NCBI RefSeq assembly: GCF_900111605.1
Contig: NZ_FOIA01000003.1
Span: 91,702 to 155,701, forward strand
DNA: 64,000 nt
Reading direction: 5' to 3'
Origin: Nitrosomonas marina
GTDB taxonomy: Bacteria > Pseudomonadota > Gammaproteobacteria > Burkholderiales > Nitrosomonadaceae
Position numbers and translations under genes: made by a program. The notes below the pieces were generated by a model. It saw only the letters and a program-made list of their open reading frames with translations, made no database searches and was not told the DNA's origin. Positions within the stretch are counted from its first letter, which is position 1; each line of letters starts with the position of its first letter. Shown piece by piece: positions 17,440 through 27,253 of the stretch.

Positions 17440-19495
17440 GTTGCCTAGTAATGTGCTCCTGTGAATAAAGATAACAATGTGTATAGTGCGTTGGGCTGAT
17501 TGTGCTGGCTGCCGGATAAGACTGGTTGCAGACCGGCATGGCATGCGGACAACGTGGGTGAAAATGACAGCCTGCCGGTGGTGAGGCCGGCGAGGGCAAA
17601 TCCCCTTTTAATTTTATCATGGCTGCAGCAGAGGATTCATTAATGACCGGCACTGCGGATAATAACGCCTGCGTATACGGATGCCGGGGATGATCGATCA
17701 CTTCATCGACCCGCCCGTATTCAACAATACGACCCAGGTACATGACTGCAATCTCGTCGGCCAGATATTCGACAACCGAAATATTATGCGTTATGAATAA
17801 AAATGCAAGTCCAAAATCATTCTGTAACGTATTCAGAAGATTCAGAATCTGCGCTTGTACTGAGACATCGAGAGCGCTGGTTGGTTCATCGCAAATCAGC
17901 AGACTTGGATTGACCGCCAGCGCCCGGGCGATTGCTATGCGCTGCCGCTGACCACCCGAAAATTCATGTGGATAGCGCCATTTGGCTTCAACGGGCAATC
18001 CGACGCAATCGAGCAGTGCATCAACTGCCTGTTCGCGCGAAAGGGGGGGCTGCGATGCCTGAATATTCACGGCAGGCGTGTCGACATTGAGTGCATTCAT
18101 GCCTTCCTGAAGAATATCGATAATCCGCATACGCGGATTCAGGGATGAATAGGGATCCTGAAATACGAATTGCAAATCTGAACGCAGCGGGCGTAATCGT
18201 TCACGGCGCATGCCAACCAGCTCATGGCCGTTATAACGGACATTGCCGGCCGTCGGCTCGATAAGCTGCAGAATGCTTTTACCGACGGTGGTTTTTCCGC
18301 AACCCGATTCACCGACCAGCGCCAGTGTTTTTCCGGCAAAGATGTTCAGCGAAACGCCATCGACAGCCCTGACCTGACCGACAACGCGCTTGAACAGTCC
18401 TTTGCGGATCGGGAAATGAACCTTGAGTCCGTTAACCTGCAATAACGGCCTGTCGGTCTGTAGTTGCTGTGCTGCGGTTTCGGTTTTCAAGGTAATATCA
18501 GGTGCCGGTCTGTATTGTTCGGGTACTGCAGCCGTATCGTAAAGATGGCAGCGGACGCTGTGATTGTCAGCAATTATGTGCCATTGGGGCACGGTATCGT
18601 GACAGCGTGCAAAAGCATGCGGGCAGCGGTCAGCAAAGCGGCAGCCTTTGAATTGCTGCGACAGAGAAGGCACCGTGCCGCTGATGACAGCCAGTTCCTG
18701 ATGGCGTTTCTGTTTGGCCGGAAGCGAGGCGAACAGCTGCTGGGAATATGGATGCGCAGGTTGCGAAAAGAACCGTTCTCGCGGGGATTGTTCGACGATT
18801 TCTCCTGCATACATGACCGCGATGACCTGCGCCATTTCACTGACGACGCCCAGATCGTGCGTAATCAGCAGGATTGTCATCTGATTTTGTTGCTGGATCT
18901 GGCGCAGCAGATCAAGCACCTGCGCCTGAATAGTAACATCGAGTGCGGTTGTCGGTTCATCGGCAATCAGCAATTCGGGCTGTCCTGCCAGTGCCATGGC
19001 GATCATCGCCCGTTGCTTCATGCCACCTGAAAACTGAAAGGAATATTCATGCATTCTGCGGCGTGCATCGGGAATGCCGACCTGTTCGAGCAGTTCGACA
19101 ATGCGATGTTGTGCGGCCTCATTACTCAGTCGCAAATGCTGTTTCAAAACCTCGTTAATCTGGTCTGCAATAGTCATGACCGGATTGAGGCTGAGCATGG
19201 GTTCCTGAAATATCATACTGATCAGTTTGCCGCGAATACGGCGCATTGATGCCTCAGGTAGCTGAAGTATGTCATTACCGCTGAGTCTGACTGCGCCCGA
19301 CTGTATTTCACCGGTGTCAGGTAATAACCGCATGATGGACAGCGCCGTCATGGATTTGCCGCAGCCTGATTCGCCAAGCAGGGCGAAAGTTTCACCTTTA
19401 TTGATGGTTAATGACAGGCCATCGACCGCACGTACCGGGCTGTTACCGGTATGCAGTATCGTTTTCAGATTTTCGATTTGCAGCAATGTGTTCAT
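17429..19495 (-). CDS. Oligopeptide-type ABC transporter, fused double ATPase (YejF-like)
   Basis: A 688-residue protein made of two complete ABC ATPase domains. The first has Walker A GESGCGKS near residue 42, signature FSGGMKQR near residue 155 and Walker [14 protein letters not shown]. The second has GESGCGKT near residue 392, FSGGQRQR near residue 505 and [13 protein letters not shown]. Each is followed by the oligopeptide/dipeptide C-terminal Cys motif ([22 protein letters not shown]). It powers import of peptides or related compounds at the inner membrane. It overlaps the upstream permease by 4 bp. No OppB-type permease or binding protein is adjacent. Confidence 0.92.
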   Translation of the reverse strand: MNTLLQIENLKTILHTGNSPVRAVDGLSLTINKGETFALLGESGCGKSMTALSIMRLLPDTGEIQSGAVRLSGNDILQLPEASMRRIRGKLISMIFQEPMLSLNPVMTIADQINEVLKQHLRLSNEAAQHRIVELLEQVGIPDARRRMHEYSFQFSGGMKQRAMIAMALAGQPELLIADEPTTALDVTIQAQVLDLLRQIQQQNQMTILLITHDLGVVSEMAQVIAVMYAGEIVEQSPRERFFSQPAHPYSQQLFASLPAKQKRHQELAVISGTVPSLSQQFKGCRFADRCPHAFARCHDTVPQWHIIADNHSVRCHLYDTAAVPEQYRPAPDITLKTETAAQQLQTDRPLLQVNGLKVHFPIRKGLFKRVVGQVRAVDGVSLNIFAGKTLALVGESGCGKTTVGKSILQLIEPTAGNVRYNGHELVGMRRERLRPLRSDLQFVFQDPYSSLNPRMRIIDILQEGMNALNVDTPAVNIQASQPPLSREQAVDALLDCVGLPVEAKWRYPHEFSGGQRQRIAIARALAVNPSLLICDEPTSALDVSVQAQILNLLNTLQNDFGLAFLFITHNISVVEYLADEIAVMYLGRIVEYGRVDEVIDHPRHPYTQALLSAVPVINESSAAAMIKLKGDLPSPASPPAGCHFHPRCPHAMPVCNQSYPAASTISPTHYTHCYLYSQEHITRQHEH

Positions 19496-21030
19496 GATCG
19501 CCGTGGTGGTTTGTTGACTGTAACGGCAGTAACCGGCGAGACGGATGCCTGTGTCGCCGCTGCCTGATGTGTGGTTGCCGCAGTCGGGATATTAGCCTTT
19601 GGCTGGTTGTCGTGGTTCAGATAAGTTCTGACGCGAGGGTCGAGCGCTTTCTGTACTGCGTCTGCAAACAGGTTTGCACAGAGTACCAGGGTGAACATAA
19701 ATAAAAATGCGGCCAGCAATGCCCACCATACCATCGGTTCGCGGGCCATTTCCAGCCGGGCCGCATTAATCATGGTGCCAAAGCTGATCATGGACGGATC
19801 AACGCCCACGCCAACATAGGACAGCACGGCTTCGGCCAGAACCAGCCCACTGAAATCCATCACTGTGGCTATCAGAACAATGTACATTACGTTAGGCAGG
19901 ATATGGCGGCTGATAATACGCCAGTGCGAGACGCCGAATGCATGCGCCGCCTGAATGTATTCCATTTCCCGAAGCTTCAGTGTTTCTCCGCGTAGCAACC
20001 GGCAAAGGCTGGTCCAGCTGGTAATACCCAGAATAATGCATAAAAAAAGCAGACGTATATCCGCACGCGACGCGATCGTTTCAAACATTTCAGGATGAGT
20101 TTCAATATACACCTGCATCATGAGAACCGTTGCTGCAATCAGCAGGACACTGGGGATGGAGTTTAGCGTGGTATAAATGTATTGAATCACGTCATCGATC
20201 CAGCCGCGAAAATACCCGGCTGTTATGCCCAGCAGCAATGCAAAAGGGAGCATAATCAGCGTGGTCAAAGTGCCGATAATCAGCGCAATGCGTATGCTTT
20301 TCAATGAAAGGTACAGTACATCCTGGCCGACCTTGTCCGTGCCCAGCACATGATATTGCATTGCGAGCGATGTAGTTATGCCGATCAGCATGCAAACAAT
20401 TGCCAGTGTAATAAGAATGGCATGCCATGGAATCTCAGTCGAGCGCCGCCAGATGGACTGAAAACACTGAGCAAAGTTGCGGTCTGAACGCCGCGCCATG
20501 CTCAGGCACAGCAGGGCATGCAAACCGCACCATACGAGTAGTCCCAACACTGCACCAGTAGCGGTCCGCCACGCGATATCCGGTAACCGGTCTGATTCCG
20601 GGTTCTGAAGGTGCGCGCCGCCAAATTCGAGCCTGGCAAACGTGCGTATCTGGTTGCCGTCCGGTAGGTCGATAGTCTCCTTGGTATATAAATGCGTCGC
20701 CAGCGGCGCTGAATAGGTCTTTTCAACGTTGGTTCGCAACGGCGTCAGCACGATATCGAGTACACTAAGCACTTCAACGCTGTACACTCTTTCTCCCTGA
20801 CTGTTTGTGTGCTGTAAAGCCGGGCGGAAATGCAGCGTATCCAGTAAACCGATAGTAATGAAGACCAGTAAAACGGTAAGTGCGGACATGCCACTGGTAC
20901 TGTGTCCGACTCTTCTCCAGGGGGCGAGCAAGTGCTCATGTTTTCGGACATACCAGATGGTAACGAGCACGATCAGAACCAGTAAAAATACCAGTGAGTC
21001 GGTCCAGAGAATAACGGGCTTGAATGGCAT
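19492..21030 (-). CDS. Oligopeptide-type ABC transporter permease (OppC/YejE-like) with long N-terminus
   Basis: A 512-residue inner-membrane protein, longer than the usual ~300-340. The C-terminal half is a standard binding-protein-dependent permease domain, with the EAA-loop motif (GVSHWRIISRHILPN) and the OppC-like LAEAVLSYVGVGVDPS. The first ~200 residues add two or three membrane segments around a polar region (about residues 75-150) that is probably periplasmic. A low-complexity Ala/Thr/Pro tail ends the protein. It is translationally coupled to the double ATPase (4-bp overlap). The partner permease and substrate-binding protein must be elsewhere or lost. Confidence 0.9.
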   Translation of the reverse strand: MPFKPVILWTDSLVFLLVLIVLVTIWYVRKHEHLLAPWRRVGHSTSGMSALTVLLVFITIGLLDTLHFRPALQHTNSQGERVYSVEVLSVLDIVLTPLRTNVEKTYSAPLATHLYTKETIDLPDGNQIRTFARLEFGGAHLQNPESDRLPDIAWRTATGAVLGLLVWCGLHALLCLSMARRSDRNFAQCFQSIWRRSTEIPWHAILITLAIVCMLIGITTSLAMQYHVLGTDKVGQDVLYLSLKSIRIALIIGTLTTLIMLPFALLLGITAGYFRGWIDDVIQYIYTTLNSIPSVLLIAATVLMMQVYIETHPEMFETIASRADIRLLFLCIILGITSWTSLCRLLRGETLKLREMEYIQAAHAFGVSHWRIISRHILPNVMYIVLIATVMDFSGLVLAEAVLSYVGVGVDPSMISFGTMINAARLEMAREPMVWWALLAAFLFMFTLVLCANLFADAVQKALDPRVRTYLNHDNQPKANIPTAATTHQAAATQASVSPVTAVTVNKPPRRS

Positions 21031-21219
21031 TTCAGTATTCGTTTACAGCAGAGTCAAATGTGGACGGTTTCAGACCACCGGTTATAACATAATTGTATCT
21101 GCTTCACCATCACCTTATTCTGTTGCGGTCTCTCTGTTGAGGGTGAAATGGTGTCAACCGGATGCACTTGTTTTTGATTTGCATGCAACAACGCGCTGCT
21201 TGATTGCTGCCAGTTCAGT

Positions 21220-22419
21220 TTATTCGGTATGCAATGCATCGACGGGATTCAGTTGAGCGGCACGCATAGCCGGTAACACGCCGGCTGCAAGACCTATGAA
21301 TATTGAAATTACCAAGGCACCTAAAACATAGTCCCAGGGAATGTTAACCGGCAAATTGACGACAAAAATTTTGAGTAAACCGGCCAGACCGGAACCGGCA
21401 ATCAGTCCTGCCATGCCGCCTAATGTCGATAACACCGTCGATTCAATCAGAAATAAAGTCCGAATGCGCGCGCGCGTTGTTCCCAGCGCGGTCAGTAATC
21501 CGATTTCGGCTACCCGTTCTGCGACTGCGATATGCATTAATGTGACCATGCCGACAGCGCCGACCAGCAAGGAAATGCCGCCCAGAGCCGCAACAGCGAA
21601 TTTGAGTACATTCAGAACAGTCGAGAGCGTACTGAGCATTTGCTGTTGTGGTGTGACCGTAAAATCTTCCCGTCCATGACGAGCGATGAGAATATCTTTT
21701 AATTCGTCAACAACCGCTTCCAGCGGTGCGTCAGGCTGATAGGACACATTGATTTCCATTACGCCTTCCCGATTAAAAACCTCCAGTGCCCGTGTGGTGG
21801 GAATGTAAACGGTATCATCCAGATCGAACCCGAGTACATGACCCTTGGGAGCCATGACGCCGATGATTCGGAACCGGGAGCCACCAGCCTGCAGAATTTC
21901 TCCGAGCGGATTTTTGCTGTCGAACAGTTCTTGATGTACTTTGGCACCGAGTACGACATAAGCGCGTGGATTCCGTGGATCGTCGTCCGGCAAAAATCGG
22001 CCGATAGCAACCTGCATATTGAACGCACGCGCGAAATCGGGTCCCTGGCCGTACAGCGTGACGCGTCTGCTGAGTCTGTTAGCCTTGATTTCCGCATTTC
22101 CCATAACGCTCGGATTGGTATATTCGACATAGCGGGAATTGCCTAATGCAATCGCGTCATCGATGGTCAGCAGACGGGCGCTGCCGATAGCGCCCAGCGA
22201 GCCGCCGTGTGTTGTGATTTTACCGGGTGTAATAGTAATGATATTGGTCCCGAACTGGGTAAACTCCGATAATACAAAACGCTGGACACCATCACCGATG
22301 GCCGTTAACAGAATAACTGCGGCAATGCCGATAGCGATCCCGGATGCCGATAATGCCGTGCGCAGGGGGTGCGCGGTCAGTGAACGGAAAGCAAAATGCA
22401 GTGTATCGATCGAGTTCAT
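21220..22419 (-). CDS. MacB/FtsX-type ABC transporter permease (second subunit)
   Basis: A 399-residue protein with the MacB-type layout: one N-terminal membrane segment (ALRTALSASGIAIGIAAVILL), a periplasmic MacB-PCD domain of about 200 residues, and three C-terminal membrane segments with the FtsX motif (VAERVAEIGLLTALGTTRARI). It overlaps the upstream permease gene by 4 bp and is the last gene of a four-gene efflux operon running from 25449. It probably forms a heterodimer with that permease. Confidence 0.92.
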   Translation of the reverse strand: MNSIDTLHFAFRSLTAHPLRTALSASGIAIGIAAVILLTAIGDGVQRFVLSEFTQFGTNIITITPGKITTHGGSLGAIGSARLLTIDDAIALGNSRYVEYTNPSVMGNAEIKANRLSRRVTLYGQGPDFARAFNMQVAIGRFLPDDDPRNPRAYVVLGAKVHQELFDSKNPLGEILQAGGSRFRIIGVMAPKGHVLGFDLDDTVYIPTTRALEVFNREGVMEINVSYQPDAPLEAVVDELKDILIARHGREDFTVTPQQQMLSTLSTVLNVLKFAVAALGGISLLVGAVGMVTLMHIAVAERVAEIGLLTALGTTRARIRTLFLIESTVLSTLGGMAGLIAGSGLAGLLKIFVVNLPVNIPWDYVLGALVISIFIGLAAGVLPAMRAAQLNPVDALHTE

Positions 22420-23618
22420 TTCTTACTCAATGCTTGAACGGCATCCAGACGCGCGGCCTTGTTGGCTGGCAGAATACTGGCAAGAATGCCGGTTAATAAA
22501 GCGACCGTGATACCGGCAATGCTGGCCCATGCTGGTGCCCATGCAGGAAGATCAGGATATACAAGGCGTAGCATAAGACTGCCTAACTGACCCAGCAGAA
22601 AACCGAAAGCTGCACCCGCTGTAGACAGCCACATGGCCTCGGCAAAAAACAAGAAACGAATATCGGCGGCTGGCGCGCCTATCGCTTTCAACAGTCCGAT
22701 TTCCGAAGTGCGTTGATTCACTGCGACCAGCATCACATTCATGACCAGAATACCGGCAACGATCAGGCTGATCGCAGCGATACCGGCAACAGCAAGTGTC
22801 AACGCGTGCAAAATACGGTCGAATGTCGCCAGAATTGCATCCTGCGTGATAACGGTGATATCTTCCTCGCCATCGTGACTTTGTTTGAGCGTTTCCAGAA
22901 TGGCTTCTTTGGCTGGTTCTATGGCATCGTGGCTTTTGGCTTCGACCAGTATGCGAAAAAGAGATGTGGTGTTGAATAAGGATTGTGCCTGCTCGACCGG
23001 TATGATCACGATTTCATCGGTATTGTGGCCCATGGTTTTACCCTGAGGGGCGAGAACGCCGGATACAAGAAACCGACGTTCATTCAATCTGATTCGCTGT
23101 CCAATGGCCGATGTCAGTGGAAAGAATTCGCTGGCCAGTTGGGAACCAAGGACGATCTGGGCGCTGTAGTCAGCGCCATGCTTCAAAAAGCCGCCTTGAG
23201 CCAGTTTCATATGCCGTATGGGAATAAGTTCAGCATTGCTGCCGAGCACGGTAACCTCGCGCAGCCGGTTTGAAGCGGAGAGCTCCGCCTCACCGACGTT
23301 CAGTGGTGCGTACCGCCTGACTTGAGGAAGTCTGCCGAGCAATTGCGCATCTTTCAGCGTCAGATCACGTGGTGTCTGTCCCAGCACGGCGCCGGGAAAT
23401 GCACCGGTAGTTTCTGCGCGTCCGGGCATGACAACTAGTAAATTGGTACCGATTGAGGAGAACTGGTTTACAACATATTTTCGGGCGCCGTCGCCCAGCG
23501 CTGTCAACACAACAACGGCGGCAACACCCAGTGTCATCGCAAGAATAATCAAAACCGAGCGCAGGCGGTAACTGACTACGGTTTTAAATGATAAAAAAAA
23601 AGTATCGGCCAGTGTCAT
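22416..23618 (-). CDS. MacB/FtsX-type ABC transporter permease (first subunit)
   Basis: A 400-residue protein with the same plan as its neighbour: an N-terminal membrane helix (VLIILAMTLGVAAVVVL), a periplasmic domain, and a C-terminal FtsX domain (VNQRTSEIGLLKAIGAPAADI). The two permeases are paralogous but clearly diverged, which suggests an obligate heterodimer. It overlaps the ATPase gene upstream and the second permease gene downstream by 4 bp each. Confidence 0.92.
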   Translation of the reverse strand: MTLADTFFLSFKTVVSYRLRSVLIILAMTLGVAAVVVLTALGDGARKYVVNQFSSIGTNLLVVMPGRAETTGAFPGAVLGQTPRDLTLKDAQLLGRLPQVRRYAPLNVGEAELSASNRLREVTVLGSNAELIPIRHMKLAQGGFLKHGADYSAQIVLGSQLASEFFPLTSAIGQRIRLNERRFLVSGVLAPQGKTMGHNTDEIVIIPVEQAQSLFNTTSLFRILVEAKSHDAIEPAKEAILETLKQSHDGEEDITVITQDAILATFDRILHALTLAVAGIAAISLIVAGILVMNVMLVAVNQRTSEIGLLKAIGAPAADIRFLFFAEAMWLSTAGAAFGFLLGQLGSLMLRLVYPDLPAWAPAWASIAGITVALLTGILASILPANKAARLDAVQALSKK

Positions 23619-24289
23619 GTCTTTTTATCGGTCATGATTTTTCCGTCACGCAGCATCAGTTGACGGTGCGCACGATCACCCAGCTCGCGGTCATGCGTCA
23701 CGACTATGAGTGTGGTGCCGGTCTGGTGCAGGTTTTCCAGCAACGCAATAACTTCTACGCCTATTTGATGGTCCAGATTGCCTGTTGGTTCATCGGCCAG
23801 TATAGCCGTCGGCTGCATAATGGTGGCCCGTGCAATGGCGACGCGCTGTCGTTGTCCGCCAGACAATTCAGACGGCCTGTGCGCGGCACGGTCTGAGAGA
23901 TCGAATGCACGTAATGTATCGTTTACACGTTGTTTGCGCTCAGCCGCCGCCAGTCCGCTAAGAATCAAAGGCAGTTCAATATTCTCGGCAGCTGTCAGGC
24001 GCGGTACCAGATGAAACGATTGAAATACAAAACCGATCTTTTCACGGCGGATCTGTGCCTGCTCGGCTTCAGACAAGTCAGTGACTGTTTTGCCATCGAG
24101 CCTGTAACTGCCGTCGTCCGGTTTATCCAGTAAACCGATAACATTCAGTAATGTTGACTTTCCTGATCCGGAAGGTCCCATGATGGCCACATATTCACCA
24201 TCCTGAATCTCAAGATCAATATGATTCAGCGCATAAATACTTTGTTCTCCCATATGGAAAATGCGCGTGATACTGGTCAGTTCAATCAT
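23615..24289 (-). CDS. MacB/LolD-type ABC transporter ATP-binding protein
   Basis: A 224-residue ATPase of the MacB/LolD class: Walker [13 protein letters not shown] near residue 38, Q-loop [14 protein letters not shown], signature [15 protein letters not shown] near residue 140, Walker [12 protein letters not shown] and the H-loop TLIVVTHD. It powers the FtsX-type permeases encoded just downstream. It is a separate subunit, not fused to the permease as in E. coli MacB. Confidence 0.95.
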   Translation of the reverse strand: MIELTSITRIFHMGEQSIYALNHIDLEIQDGEYVAIMGPSGSGKSTLLNVIGLLDKPDDGSYRLDGKTVTDLSEAEQAQIRREKIGFVFQSFHLVPRLTAAENIELPLILSGLAAAERKQRVNDTLRAFDLSDRAAHRPSELSGGQRQRVAIARATIMQPTAILADEPTGNLDHQIGVEVIALLENLHQTGTTLIVVTHDRELGDRAHRQLMLRDGKIMTDKKT

Positions 24290-25449
24290 GACACAGGGGT
24301 TTCGGACGCTTTGGGCCGTACAGCGATACCCGGTTTGATTTCTTCAAGATCAAATGAAATCAGCACTCGATCACCGTCCTCGAGACCACTGATTATTTCG
24401 GTGAAGCTCCAGTTAGCCAGACCTGTTTCAAGTTGCCGTTCTATCAATGTATTGTCCTGGCTGAGCAGCCATACCTTATTGTTCTGGCGTAATGCCTGTG
24501 TCGGAATGCGTAGCACATGTTCGCGGCTGTCGAGAATCACCTCGACATCGGCGCTGTAACCAGCCAGTAGCGGATTGTCAGGCAGTTCGGAGAAATCGAC
24601 TTCAATATCGACGGTTCTGGCCTGTTTTTCAACTTCTGTGACATAAGGGGCAATGCGTCTGACCCGGCCCGGAAAGGATATTTCCGGCATGGCGTCCAGG
24701 GTAATCCGTGCAGGCTGGCCGATTCTGATTTTGGGGGCGTCGATTTCATCCATGGGCGCCATCACATACAAGCAGCTGGTATCAATCAGGTCAATAACCG
24801 GCGGCATTGGAATACCCGGTGGCGATGGTGTGGCGTATTCGCCGATTTCGCCGGTTATCTGCGCAACGACACCCGCAAAGGGTGCTTTAAGAACGGTGCG
24901 TTCCAGACCGGCCAGGGTAACGCGGATCTGCGCCTTCGCACGCTTGATATCGGATATTGCCGCATCACAACTGGCCTGTCGCGCACGCGCATTGGCATCG
25001 GCATCTTCAGCGGCCTGCGGACTGATAAATCCCTTATCGACCAGTTGCTGTGTCCGTTGCGATTCCCGCCAGGCGTTTTCTGCAATGATACAGGCTTCCC
25101 GGCGGCGCTCTTGGGCCATCGAAAGCTGGCGTTCGGCGAGTTCTCGCTGTGCGATCAGATCAGCATTCCAGAGCTCGAGTAGAATCTGGTCCTGCTCGAC
25201 ATTGTCGCCTTCATCGACGAGAATGTGCGCAATCTGACCACCGAGTGCTGGAGCCAGTCTGGCGCGCTGGCAAGCTTTGACTGTGCCGGCACGGGTATTG
25301 ACCACGGTGGACTCGACATTACCGTACGTGACAACAGCCAATTCAACCTCTGGAGGCTCCGGACGGGAAAAGTACCATACCGCAGCAAGTATCAAGACGA
25401 TAAAACCGCCATATATGATAAAGCGGAATGTTTTTTTCGATTGCTGCAT
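24286..25449 (-). CDS. MacA/HlyD-type periplasmic adaptor of efflux ABC transporter
   Basis: A 387-residue membrane fusion protein. It has an N-terminal membrane anchor (FIIYGGFIVLILAAVWYF), paired lipoyl half-motifs (LGGQIAHILVDEGDNV near residue 70 and LKAPFAGVVAQITGEIGEY near residue 185), a coiled-coil hairpin between them (about residues 100-165), and beta-barrel and membrane-proximal domains ending near residue 380. It is the first gene of a tightly overlapped adaptor-ATPase-permease-permease operon. Such systems export antimicrobials, peptides or lipid-like molecules through a TolC-type channel; the cargo is unknown. Confidence 0.94.
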   Translation of the reverse strand: MQQSKKTFRFIIYGGFIVLILAAVWYFSRPEPPEVELAVVTYGNVESTVVNTRAGTVKACQRARLAPALGGQIAHILVDEGDNVEQDQILLELWNADLIAQRELAERQLSMAQERRREACIIAENAWRESQRTQQLVDKGFISPQAAEDADANARARQASCDAAISDIKRAKAQIRVTLAGLERTVLKAPFAGVVAQITGEIGEYATPSPPGIPMPPVIDLIDTSCLYVMAPMDEIDAPKIRIGQPARITLDAMPEISFPGRVRRIAPYVTEVEKQARTVDIEVDFSELPDNPLLAGYSADVEVILDSREHVLRIPTQALRQNNKVWLLSQDNTLIERQLETGLANWSFTEIISGLEDGDRVLISFDLEEIKPGIAVRPKASETPVS

Positions 25450-25541
25450 AATTAAGTAGCGATTTTGTTTGTATTCTTAATTGAGATACTGATATTTTAC
25501 ACATTCAATCAACCTTGCTTTTGCATGAATTAACAAAATTT

Positions 25542-27218
25542 ATGAATATTTCCAGCCAAGCGATATCCGAAGAATCTATCTGGCGTCACCCATTCATTCT
25601 CTCCAGTGGTGATCGACCCGTTAGCATAGACAACTTTCGTCCTGCTGAGTCAGACCATACGGTACTGGATCCGAAAACATACGAAGCGATAGAAGCCGAG
25701 AAGCTGTTTGCTACCATCAATCATACTCAAACCGAAGCAGGACGTTTGTGCCTGTATCGTTCATTAGCGCGTCCGCTGCCTGATGCGCAGGTTTTACAAA
25801 TGAAACAGGATGCGCTGCGGGAAATTGAAGCGAACCAGAATATCTGTGAAGCGCTTGAACGCTATGTTGAGAATGGTGTTAAAAGCGAGCATGAACTCAA
25901 ATATCTGTTGTATGGAGAGTTTGTCGGCGGATTGACCACCGATGTGCCGGCCGAGAGATCAGGAAGGCTCGAATTTGGCGGTTTTGGCTATCATCAGTAT
26001 CGTGAAGGCACGCAGTATGTCGTTGACCGAGTTGCCGCCGCTAAAACATTACCACAGCCTGATAGCCGGTATCTGCAAATTCTGTTTTCAACGCTGCAGA
26101 CATTTGAGCAGACGTATGTTTATCAGCTGATGAAAGGGCCGGTATACCTCGCCAACGACAAATTCAGGACGCAGCAGGAAAAACCCAGATTTTTGCCGTT
26201 ACCGCGGTTTCGTCCGACTATTTTCAAATGGGTGCCGGCAGTTATATTTATTGCGGCAATTTATGCGATTATGCTTTTTTTTGAAATTCTGGCACCAGAA
26301 CTTGGCGCTTCGTATATCGGTTATGGGATTCTGCTGTTAACCGTGCCGGCTTTCCCGATCGTATTGCTGGCGATGGGCGCGTCAGATCGTGATTCGGTGA
26401 TTTATCCACTGCGCCGGTTATACCGGCAAAGCGAAGATCTGGCCAGACTGTATGATGCCCTGGGCATGCTGGATGAATTATTGTCATTTCACCGCTTCAG
26501 GGCTTCGCTGCAGGAGCCTGTGACATTACCCAAAGTACTGGACGAACCGCATCATTTGCTGATCGTCGATAACGCCAAAAACCCCCTGTTGATTCATGAC
26601 CATCCTGACTATGTGCCGAACGATATTGTCCTGGATACAGTCGGCAGGTTGCTGATTATTACCGGGCCAAACAGCGGCGGCAAGACAGCGTATTGCAAGA
26701 CGATTGCCCAGCTTCAGCTGCTTGGCCAGATTGGCTGCTATATACCGGCAACCAGTGCGCAACTGGTCCCCGCCGAACGGATTTATTATCAGGTGCCAGA
26801 TCCGGGACAGCTGGAGGCGGGTATGGGACGCTTTGGGCATGAGCTCAAACGCACGCGCGAGATTTTTTTTAATTCGACGCCACGCAGTCTGGTTGTGCTT
26901 GACGAATTATCCGAGGGCACTACATTTGAGGAAAAAATGACGCTATCGGAATATATCCTGAAGGGATTTCATCAATTGGGCGCCAGCACCATACTGGTCA
27001 CCCACAATCATGAACTTTGTGAGCGGTTACAGGGTGAAGGTATCGGCCGCTATCTGCAGGTCGAGTTTGTACAGGAAGGTCCGACGCACAGAATGATCGA
27101 CGGCATATCCCGCGTCAGTCACGCGCATCGTGTTGCCAGTGAGATCGGTTTCAGTAAAGCGGATGTCGACAAGCATATCGAGCAGCATTTGTCCGGCAGC
27201 AGCAATAAAACAAGCTAG
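25542..27218 (+). CDS. Membrane-embedded MutS-family ATPase
   Basis: The ATG at 25542 gives 558 residues; a TTG at 25515 is a weaker option, and neither has a clear ribosome site. The C-terminal third is a MutS domain-V ATPase: Walker A ITGPNSGGKTAYCK near residue 375, Walker B VVLDELSEGTTFEEK near residue 454, then STILVTHNHELC. The N-terminal part resembles MutS core/lever helices (EAEKLFATINHTQTEAGRLCLY). Unlike repair MutS it has two strongly hydrophobic segments (about residues 230-250 and 258-280) and lacks the mismatch-recognition domain. Its role is unknown; membrane location argues against classical mismatch repair. It is divergent from the efflux operon and stands alone. Confidence 0.88.
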   Translation: MNISSQAISEESIWRHPFILSSGDRPVSIDNFRPAESDHTVLDPKTYEAIEAEKLFATINHTQTEAGRLCLYRSLARPLPDAQVLQMKQDALREIEANQNICEALERYVENGVKSEHELKYLLYGEFVGGLTTDVPAERSGRLEFGGFGYHQYREGTQYVVDRVAAAKTLPQPDSRYLQILFSTLQTFEQTYVYQLMKGPVYLANDKFRTQQEKPRFLPLPRFRPTIFKWVPAVIFIAAIYAIMLFFEILAPELGASYIGYGILLLTVPAFPIVLLAMGASDRDSVIYPLRRLYRQSEDLARLYDALGMLDELLSFHRFRASLQEPVTLPKVLDEPHHLLIVDNAKNPLLIHDHPDYVPNDIVLDTVGRLLIITGPNSGGKTAYCKTIAQLQLLGQIGCYIPATSAQLVPAERIYYQVPDPGQLEAGMGRFGHELKRTREIFFNSTPRSLVVLDELSEGTTFEEKMTLSEYILKGFHQLGASTILVTHNHELCERLQGEGIGRYLQVEFVQEGPTHRMIDGISRVSHAHRVASEIGFSKADVDKHIEQHLSGSSNKTS

Positions 27219-27253
27219 CGCTGTGAGCGGAGCAGTGCGGGTCAACTGCCTGT

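Noticed and set aside
15838..17544. Upstream start for prfC giving a 568-residue protein
   Set aside because: The extra 35 residues lie inside the preceding ABC ATPase gene and are not part of the family; MSIEKEV at 17439 fits.
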